Positions 57,351 to 64,000 of a DNA stretch of 64,000 nt are shown in pieces (within the stretch, counting starts at the first letter, position 1; every line of letters begins with the position of its first letter). The stretch lies in contig CANJNI010000008.1 in the NCBI GenBank assembly GCA_947475995.1, forward strand, positions 54,467-118,466, given 5' to 3'. The stretch is from Beijerinckiaceae bacterium (lineage in GTDB: Bacteria > Pseudomonadota > Alphaproteobacteria > Rhizobiales > Beijerinckiaceae). The notes beneath the pieces are model-generated. The model ran no database searches. It had not been told where the DNA came from and worked only from the letters and a program-made list of their open reading frames with translations. The position numbers were made by a program, and so were the translations under genes.

Positions 57351-59453
57351 ATGAAACTGCTCAGCGGCGCTGTTGCGCTCCTCTCCCTGCTGTCGCTGGC
57401 CGTGTTCTGGCGGAGCGATGAGTTGGGTCCCGCGCTTCTGGCGGGGTTTGGACTCGTCTGCGCCTATACGACCTGGCGGTCGGGGACGATCTCGACCTTC
57501 CTGAAGATATTCGTGTCGATCTTTTCGACCGAAGTGGTCTTGTTCGGCGGCGTCTATCTGCTGTCGGCGACCGGAAACTGGCCGGCCTCGCTGGAGGAAT
57601 ACCGGATTCCGGAATCGCTGCCGCTCACGGTGGCGATGTTCAGTGCGTTGGTCTGGGCGATTTCGCATCTGCGGGTGGTGCGCTCGATCACCAGTATTGC
57701 CGATCGCTATTTCGAGTCGGACGGGTCCACGCAAGCGCGTATCTGGCCCTTCGCGGCGTTCCAGGTGCGCGAACGCAGGCTGGCGATTCTGATGGTCGTG
57801 TTTCTGGTGGTGATCAATCAGGCTCAGGTCGCCATCAATATCAGATTGTCCTATTTCAACCGTGACTGGTTCAATGCGATCCAGAACAAGGATGCGACGA
57901 CGTTCTGGAGCCTCCTGTTCACGGTTTTCCTGTTCTGGGCGGCCATCTTCATCACTGCGGCCATCGCCGAATTCGTCGTGCAGTCGATGCTGATCATCCG
58001 CTGGCGGCGCTGGCTGACGCATCATTATATCGGGCGCTGGCTTGACGGCGCGACGCACTATCGCATGTCCCTGAAGGGCATCAACGCCGACAATCCCGAC
58101 CAGCGCATTTCGGAAGACGTGACGCGCTTCATCGACGGCGGACAGGTCGGGTACGGCATCTACTCCTATTCGATCCTGCTGATCTCGACGCTGTCGTCGC
58201 TGGTGTCTTTTGCGGTCATCCTCTGGACGCTGTCGGCGGACTTCACCATTCCGGGCACCGATGTGGCCGTGCCGGGTTTTCTGTTCTGGGTCGCGCTCGT
58301 CTATTCGGCAATCGGCACGATCATCACGCACATGATCGGGCGCTCGCTCATTGGTCTTTCTTTCGAGCGGCAAAGGTATGAAGCGGACTTCCGCTTTTCG
58401 CTGGCGCGCCTGCGCGAATACAACGAGCAGATCGCACTGCTGAAAGGCGAACCTGCCGAAAGGCAGATGGCGATGGGGCGTTTCGGGCGGATCTACGCAA
58501 ATTATCTGCAAATCGTGGAGCGCCGGAAGCGGCTCATGGCATTCACCGCCTCGTATGGACAGATCAGTCCGTTCATTCCCTATATCGTGGCCGCGCCCTT
58601 CTACTTCATCGGCAAGGTTGAGCTTGGCGTTCTGACGCAGACGGCTGATGCGTTCGGGCGGGTCGGCGATGCGCTGAATTTCTTCGTCAACTATTATACG
58701 TCGCTGGCGGACTTCAAGGCTGTGCTGGACCGATTGAGCGGATTCGATTCCTCGATCGACCAGGCCCGGCAACTGGAGTCGGATACGCTGGTGCGGGATC
58801 AGGAGAAGGGCGAGCCGTCCATCGAAATCGAGGGTCTTTCGCTGGTCCTTCCGAATGGGCGCACGATCGTGAAGCCGTCCAGCATCAGGCTCGAGGCGCG
58901 CAAGGCGACGCTCGTGACGGGTCCTTCGGGCTCCGGCAAGTCGACGCTGTTTCGCGCCATAGCGGGACTTTGGCCTTATGGCTCGGGCGTCATCGAAGCG
59001 CCACCGGACAGAAAGGTGATGCTGCTTCCGCAGAAGCCTTATATTCCCATCGGGACTCTGCGGTCTGCGCTCGCCTATCCGGCCGAGGCGGAGGATTACA
59101 GCGAAATGCAATTCGTCGACGCCCTGAAGGCCACGCAGCTCGATGCGCTGATCGAACAGATGGACGTTGAAGAGAACTGGGCCGCGCGTCTGTCGGGCGG
59201 CGAACAGCAGCGCGTTGCGGTGGCGCGTGCGCTGCTGGCGAGGCCCGACTGGCTTTTTCTCGACGAAGCGACGTCGGCGCTCGATGAACCGAGCGAAGCA
59301 CGCCTCTACGGCGAACTCGCGCGGCAGTTGCCGGAAGCTACAATTGTGTCGATTGGCCATCGGTCAAGCCTGCTGGCTTTTCATCGTGATCACATCACTT
59401 TCGAAAAGACCGGCGACGGCGCATTCATTGCCCGGGCGGGCGTGGCCGCGTAG
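57351..59453 (+). CDS. ABC_membrane_2/SbmA-BacA-like fused ABC transporter with ATPase domain
   Basis: INIRLSYFNRDWFNAIQNKDATTFW; NPDQRISEDVTRFIDGG; GPSGSGKSTLFRAIAGLWPYGSG; LSGGEQQRVAVARALL. Confidence 0.9.
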   Translation: MKLLSGAVALLSLLSLAVFWRSDELGPALLAGFGLVCAYTTWRSGTISTFLKIFVSIFSTEVVLFGGVYLLSATGNWPASLEEYRIPESLPLTVAMFSALVWAISHLRVVRSITSIADRYFESDGSTQARIWPFAAFQVRERRLAILMVVFLVVINQAQVAINIRLSYFNRDWFNAIQNKDATTFWSLLFTVFLFWAAIFITAAIAEFVVQSMLIIRWRRWLTHHYIGRWLDGATHYRMSLKGINADNPDQRISEDVTRFIDGGQVGYGIYSYSILLISTLSSLVSFAVILWTLSADFTIPGTDVAVPGFLFWVALVYSAIGTIITHMIGRSLIGLSFERQRYEADFRFSLARLREYNEQIALLKGEPAERQMAMGRFGRIYANYLQIVERRKRLMAFTASYGQISPFIPYIVAAPFYFIGKVELGVLTQTADAFGRVGDALNFFVNYYTSLADFKAVLDRLSGFDSSIDQARQLESDTLVRDQEKGEPSIEIEGLSLVLPNGRTIVKPSSIRLEARKATLVTGPSGSGKSTLFRAIAGLWPYGSGVIEAPPDRKVMLLPQKPYIPIGTLRSALAYPAEAEDYSEMQFVDALKATQLDALIEQMDVEENWAARLSGGEQQRVAVARALLARPDWLFLDEATSALDEPSEARLYGELARQLPEATIVSIGHRSSLLAFHRDHITFEKTGDGAFIARAGVAA

Positions 59454-59503
59454 GCTCTTGCCAGTACTATGCCGGGAAATCGTTCGGACGCATCGAGACC
59501 TTC

Positions 59504-59773
59504 ATGGCGAAGCTGCACTTCACGGCGAATATCCAGCGGCATGTGGAATGCCCATCCGCTGACGTGCGGGGAGATGACGTGCGCGCCGTGCTTGAACATT
59601 TTTTCGAGAACAATCCGCTTGCGCGGTCCTACATCCTCGACGATCAAGCGAGCGTGCGAAAACACATCACGATCTTCGTGGACGGGCAGGCGATCCGCGA
59701 CCGATTGCGCTTGAGCGATCGCGTCACATCCACAAGCACAATCTATGTGTTTCAGGCGCTTTCGGGAGGTTGA
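59504..59773 (+). CDS. MoaD/ThiS-like (ubiquitin-fold) protein ending in Gly-Gly
   Basis: KLHFTANIQRHV...IFVDGQAIRDRLRLSDRVTSTSTIYVFQALSGG*. Confidence 0.82.
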   Translation: MAKLHFTANIQRHVECPSADVRGDDVRAVLEHFFENNPLARSYILDDQASVRKHITIFVDGQAIRDRLRLSDRVTSTSTIYVFQALSGG

Positions 59774-60874
59774 ATGAGCGACCGTCTTCTGGTGTCCACC
59801 CGCAAGGGCCTGTTTCATGTCGTGCGCAGGAGCGGCGCATGGAGCATCGATCACGTCGATTTTCTTGGCGACAACGTTACGCTTGCATTGTCCGATCACC
59901 GTTCCGGCAAGCTTTACGCCGCGCTCGATCACGGCCATTTCGGCGTGAAGGTTCACCGGTCCGGCGACGGCGGCTGGGAGGAGGTCGGCAAGCCGACCTA
60001 TCCGCAGAAGCCGGAGGGCGATGAAGACAAGGATCCCTGGGGCCGTGAGGTCAAATGGGACGCGCATCGCATCTGGTCGCTTCAGGCCGGCGGCGCGGAC
60101 GAACCGGGTGTGCTTTGGTGCGGCACGCTGCCGGGCGGCCTGTTTCGTTCAAATGACCATGGCGCGACATGGGAGATGGCTCGGTCGCTGTGGGATGATC
60201 CGCTGCGCCGCAAATGGTCGGGTGGCGGCGCCGACTGGCCGGGCATTCATTCGATCATCGTCGACCCGCGCAATTCGAAGCGCGTCTGGATTGCTGTCTC
60301 CACAGGCGGCGTCTGGCTCACCGAGGATGGCGGAGCGACCTGGAAAATCATCGGGCAGGGGATGCGGGCCGATTATTTTCCGCCCGAACTGACGCACGAT
60401 CCGATTTCGCAGGACGTGCATTGCCTCGTCCAGTGTCGCAACGCGCCTTCGCGCATGTGGGTTCAGCATCACAACGGCATTTTCATTTCTGACGACGAGG
60501 CGCAAACTTTTCGCGAAATCCGGGATGTGGGCGTCTCGACGTTCGGCTTTGCGGTGGTGGTGCACCCCGACGATCCGGACACGGCGTGGTTCGTGCCGGA
60601 GATCAAGGATGAGAAGCGGATTCCCAACGCGGGCCGTCTGATCGTCACGCGAACGCGCGACGGCGGGAAGACGTTCGAGGAACTCACGAAAGGTCTGCCG
60701 CAGCAGCACGCCTACGATATCGTCTATCGTCACGCTCTTGCGCTTGACCGCAAGGGCGAAAGGCTGGCGATGGGTTCGACCACGGGCGGGCTTTGGGTGA
60801 GCGAAGACCAGGGCGATTCCTGGTCGATGATTTCGCACACCTTGCCGCCCGTCTATGCAGTGACCTTCGGCTAG
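59774..60874 (+). CDS. Asp-box (BNR/sialidase-type) beta-propeller, no signal peptide
   Basis: Asp boxes SNDHGATW, TEDGGATW, SDDEAQTF, TRDGGKTF, SEDQGDSW; start codon abuts the stop of the MoaD-like gene. Confidence 0.88.
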   Translation: MSDRLLVSTRKGLFHVVRRSGAWSIDHVDFLGDNVTLALSDHRSGKLYAALDHGHFGVKVHRSGDGGWEEVGKPTYPQKPEGDEDKDPWGREVKWDAHRIWSLQAGGADEPGVLWCGTLPGGLFRSNDHGATWEMARSLWDDPLRRKWSGGGADWPGIHSIIVDPRNSKRVWIAVSTGGVWLTEDGGATWKIIGQGMRADYFPPELTHDPISQDVHCLVQCRNAPSRMWVQHHNGIFISDDEAQTFREIRDVGVSTFGFAVVVHPDDPDTAWFVPEIKDEKRIPNAGRLIVTRTRDGGKTFEELTKGLPQQHAYDIVYRHALALDRKGERLAMGSTTGGLWVSEDQGDSWSMISHTLPPVYAVTFG

Positions 60875-62052
60875 CCGGGCGTCAGTCGTGGTCGATGTGC
60901 GATGATGTCCGCCGTCACATCGGCGGGCGTCGGACAGCCGACGTAGCCCATCGTCAGGCGATATTCGTTTTCGATGAGTTTCAGCGCATGTTCGGCGCCG
61001 GCCTGTCCGGCGGCGGCCACGCCGTAAAGCGTGCTGCGGCCCGACATGACGGCCTTCGCGCCCAGCGCCAGCGCCTTGACGATGTCCGCGCCGCGCCGCA
61101 CGCCGCTGTCGAGCAGGACCGTGGTGCGATGGCCGACCGCAGCGGCGATCTCCGGCAGCGCATCAATCGAGGCGGGCGCGACATCCATGCATCGACCGCC
61201 GTGATTCGAGACGACGATTCCGTCCGCACCGCGTTCGACAGCCGCAATGGCGTCTTCGACCCGCAAGATACCCTTGACGATCAGAATGCCGGGCCAGACG
61301 TCGCGCAGGCGCGCAATGTCGTCCCAGGATTGATCGAGCACACGCGGCGCTTTTGTCCGACCCTTGGCGGGCAGGACGCTTTCCTGAAATCCTTCCGGGT
61401 AATTCACATGGCGCGGGAAGCCGGAGGTTCGCATGTAGCGCAGGATCACGCGCGCCAGCCAGCCCGGATGACAGGCGATGTCCAACACCGTGCGGGGCGT
61501 GAAAGCGAAGGGTTGGTCGAAGCCGGTGCGCCGCCAGTTCTCGCGCGTGCCGCCCGGATTGAAGCCTGAATCCACGGTGACGACCAGCGCTTCGAAACCT
61601 GCCCGATGCGCGCGGCGCGCCACACCATAGTTTAGTTCACGCTCGCGCGACATGTAGAGCTGGAACCAGAGGCGTCCGCCTGCCTCTGCGGAAAGCTGCT
61701 CCATCGGGGTGACGGAGCCCGTCGCGACCGCGCAGGCGATGCCGCGTGTGGCGGCCGCCCGGGCGAGCGACAGTTCGCCCTGATAGGAGCACATGCCGGC
61801 GATGCCGGTGGGCGAGATGATGTAGGGCATCTTCAGCGGCTTGCCGAACAGCGTCGTGCTCAGGTCGGCCTTGTCGAGCGGCACCATGACTTTCGTGCGC
61901 AACTGGATGCGGTCGAAGGCACGGCGGTTTTCCTTGAGAGCCAGCTCGTCGTCGGAGCCGCGATCGATGTAATCGAACAGGCCCCATGGAAGCTGCGTCC
62001 GCGCATAGGCGCGCAGGTCTGCGATGTTCAGGCAGCGGTCGAGGCGGCTCAT
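60871..62052 (-). CDS. FMN-dependent alpha-hydroxy acid dehydrogenase (LldD-like)
   Basis: FDYIDRGSDDELALKENRRAFDRI, ISPTGIAGM, VVSNHGGRCMD, LLDSGVRRGADIVKALALGAKAVM. Confidence 0.93.
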   Translation of the reverse strand: MSRLDRCLNIADLRAYARTQLPWGLFDYIDRGSDDELALKENRRAFDRIQLRTKVMVPLDKADLSTTLFGKPLKMPYIISPTGIAGMCSYQGELSLARAAATRGIACAVATGSVTPMEQLSAEAGGRLWFQLYMSRERELNYGVARRAHRAGFEALVVTVDSGFNPGGTRENWRRTGFDQPFAFTPRTVLDIACHPGWLARVILRYMRTSGFPRHVNYPEGFQESVLPAKGRTKAPRVLDQSWDDIARLRDVWPGILIVKGILRVEDAIAAVERGADGIVVSNHGGRCMDVAPASIDALPEIAAAVGHRTTVLLDSGVRRGADIVKALALGAKAVMSGRSTLYGVAAAGQAGAEHALKLIENEYRLTMGYVGCPTPADVTADIIAHRPRLTPG

Positions 62053-62232
62053 CGGCTGGCGCGCTCCCGCCCGCAGGCGCGTCTGCATGTGGGCCCCATC
62101 AGATCCTCCCGGTCGCGCCCTCTGGCGGGCGCTTGAAGCTCCATTTAACCGTCAACTTCGCCGCAGGGGAAGGGCTTGATCCAGCGCATTGGAATGCGGG
62201 GCGGCGGATGGCTATATTGGAAGAATGCAAAG

Positions 62233-62637
62233 GTGGATTGCTTGACGGTCGCCAGCGGGAAATTTCTTGGATGGATCGGCGCAGCGCTGTTGCTGCTGGC
62301 AGGCATTTTCATGCCCGCCGCCGTTCAGGCTCACGTTCATGGCCATCACGCGCGGTATGAAACCAATACCGGGGTGACGTCGCCCGCGGCGGCGGCATCG
62401 GATGCCGTTGCGACACGTGTGTTTCTGCAGGCGCTCCCCGTTGCGCCTGCCGGCCCTGAACATTGCCATGATGCCTGTTGTTCGCCCGGCGCCAATTGCT
62501 GTGAGGCGACCTGTCTGTCGCCCGGCGCGGCCGTCACGCCATCGGGCGCTGCCGGACCGGCCTTTCCGCCGTCAAAGGCAGCAATCCGGGAGGGCATCGA
62601 GCCATCGGGCCTGATAGAGCCCCCCATCCGGTCCTGA
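62233..62637 (+). CDS. Small His/Cys-rich exported protein, putative copper-associated
   Basis: Signal peptide FLGWIGAALLLLAGIFMPAAVQAHVHGHH; CHDACCSPGANCCEATC; start uncertain (ORF track 62176). Confidence 0.55.
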   Translation: MDCLTVASGKFLGWIGAALLLLAGIFMPAAVQAHVHGHHARYETNTGVTSPAAAASDAVATRVFLQALPVAPAGPEHCHDACCSPGANCCEATCLSPGAAVTPSGAAGPAFPPSKAAIREGIEPSGLIEPPIRS

Positions 62638-62713
62638 CGTTCGATCATCCCTTAACGGCGGGCCGCGCCCGCTTCCATCGAACAGGCCGTCGCTGACGGC
62701 ACAGGAGCTGACC

Positions 62714-63214
62714 ATGAAAAACATTCGTATTCTGACTGCCGCCGCCGTTGCCGGCGTTTTCGCAACGCTCGCCATAACGGGCGCCATCGGGCAGGCAGAT
62801 CACAGCGGCCACCAGGCCGCCCCGAAGGCGGAAGCGCCGAAGCCAACCGCTGCGAACCCTCATGCCGGACACGACATGAGCCAGATGATGAAAGGCGCGG
62901 CCCAGAACGCCGCCGGCGGCCACGACATGGCCAGCATGAAGCCCAAGGGCGATCAGGGACCGTCGAGCCAGGCCTTCGCGGCCATCAACGCCCGGATGCA
63001 CGAGGGCATGAACATTACCTTCACGGGGAATGCAGATGTCGATTTCGTGCGCGGCATGATCCCGCATCACGCCGGGGCGGTCGATATGGCCAAGGTCGTT
63101 ATGGCCTTCGGCAAGGACCCCGAAATCCGCAAGCTGGCGGAAGCGGTGGTCAAGGCGCAGGAAGCCGAGATCGCCATGATGAACGAGTGGCTGACAAAGA
63201 ACGCGCCGAATTAA
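62714..63214 (+). CDS. DUF305 family exported protein
   Basis: Signal peptide; MNITFTGNADVDFVRGMIPHHAGAVDMAKVVMAFGKDPEIRKLAEAVVKAQEAEIAMMNEWL. Confidence 0.93.
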   Translation: MKNIRILTAAAVAGVFATLAITGAIGQADHSGHQAAPKAEAPKPTAANPHAGHDMSQMMKGAAQNAAGGHDMASMKPKGDQGPSSQAFAAINARMHEGMNITFTGNADVDFVRGMIPHHAGAVDMAKVVMAFGKDPEIRKLAEAVVKAQEAEIAMMNEWLTKNAPN

Positions 63215-63225
63215 CGCACAAGGCG

Positions 63226-63278
63226 AAAGCCGGGGATTTGCCGCAACGGCAAGTCCCCGAGCGTGGCGTCCGGCTTTT
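63226..63278 (+). terminator. Putative terminator/complex hairpin downstream of DUF305 gene
   Basis: 13-bp stem CGGGGATTTGCCG-CAA-CGGCAAGTCCCCG (one wobble) nested in AAAGCCGG...CCGGCTTTT. Confidence 0.65.
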
Positions 63279-63495
63279 CAGCGCTGAATTCTGGCGGAGA
63301 CGGTGTGCACCCGGTCCGATTTTAGGCGGGTTTCAATCCTGTTCGACGTGCCGCGCGTGCCAAACTTCTCTGGGTTGAAGTTGCATAGGCGCCGATAGTG
63401 CTGGTGAGGGCGGCATAGACCCCTGCCAGCCGAAAAATAAAGCCATGCCCAAGCTCTAGGCAAACTGTTGCGCTTGGAACACTTGTTAAGCCTAA

Positions 63496-63511
63496 GTTTA
63501 CATTTGTAAAC
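63496..63511. promoter_or_regulatory. Perfect palindrome GTTTACATTTGTAAAC containing TACAnnTGTA (CopY/BlaI-type operator core)
   Basis: Seen directly; intergenic, about 80 bp upstream of the 63593 ORF. Confidence 0.5.
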
Positions 63512-63592
63512 GGTTTCTTAACGCCCATGGTTGGATGCGCCTGAGACCTGTTTTACCCCTACGGCACAGTTGTACCGGCGGGTTGTGATGCG

Positions 63593-63877
63593 ATGGCTGG
63601 ACGTAAGAATCGTTTCAAGATTCAGGTATTTTTCCGGTTTCTGGTTGCCATTTCGTTCTTGGGGGCTTCCACGGCGGCCTCGGGCCAGTCGGCCGCACCC
63701 AGCCGAGTTACTCCGCAGAGTTTTGCTCCTTCCGCCACGCTGCCCACGCCGTCATCACCCAGACGTGGCTATGCGCGCCTTTACGCCGAGCAGATTATGG
63801 GTGCGGATAAAGGATGCGACTTCAAGTTCATGCTTCCCGAAGACGAGAACAATAGACACAAACGCTCGTCGCCCTAG
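63593..63877 (+). CDS. Hypothetical exported protein
   Basis: Signal-like FRFLVAISFLGASTAASGQS; no recognised domain. Confidence 0.4.
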   Translation: MAGRKNRFKIQVFFRFLVAISFLGASTAASGQSAAPSRVTPQSFAPSATLPTPSSPRRGYARLYAEQIMGADKGCDFKFMLPEDENNRHKRSSP

Positions 63878-64000
63878 CACTACTTTGGCAGATTTTTGAG
63901 GTGCATGACATTTTTGGGATTCCCGAAATTCATATTGCGTGATTCATGGGTGGTCGGCATCGCGGAGGGCCGGCCATGGATCAGACTTGGAAATCCGATC

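Noticed and set aside
57192-59360. 722-aa minus-strand ORF
   Set aside because: Antisense shadow of the SbmA/BacA-like ABC transporter.

Overview
The window is a GC-rich, chromosome-like alphaproteobacterial segment, probably Rhizobiales judging from gene content (inference). It has dense coding on both strands, no rRNA operon, no CRISPR array and no recognisable transposase or integrase. Left part (about 1-24.5 kb): mostly housekeeping genes, including an EutA-like protein, Dps, DgkA, class II DAHP synthase, a type III PKS/methyltransferase pair, glutathione reductase, rpiA, gph, cysS, cimA, a LOG-family protein, a LysM protein, an Atm1-like ABC exporter, psd-pssA, infA-maf-yacG and tRNA-Phe. 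Middle (24.7-33 kb): a copper/periplasmic-metal region with CusF-like, cupredoxin, Tat-type multicopper oxidase, TolC-like and small His/Cys-rich exported proteins, plus a DUF1259 protein and MucR. 33.2-40.5 kb: a two-component system, PepSY, DUF2271, PepSY-flavodoxin, ApbE and HupE block. The DUF2271 protein carries a perfect ApbE flavinylation-type motif (DGITGAS), and the PepSY-flavodoxin protein lacks an FNR domain. 41-53 kb: a catabolic/transport region (unusually long amidase, MFS, Dpp-type ABC transporter, orphan Bug-type SBP, bicupin). 53-62 kb: a DUF1501/DUF1800 pair, LysR, an SbmA/BacA-like ABC exporter, a MoaD/ThiS-like protein ending in GG abutting a cytosolic Asp-box beta-propeller, and an FMN-dependent alpha-hydroxy acid dehydrogenase. 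The window ends with a second small His/Cys-rich exported protein, a DUF305 protein and a cop-box-like palindrome. The strongest leads are the MoaD-like/beta-propeller pair and the predicted flavinylated DUF2271 redox module. All product names come from reading the translations; no database search was run.
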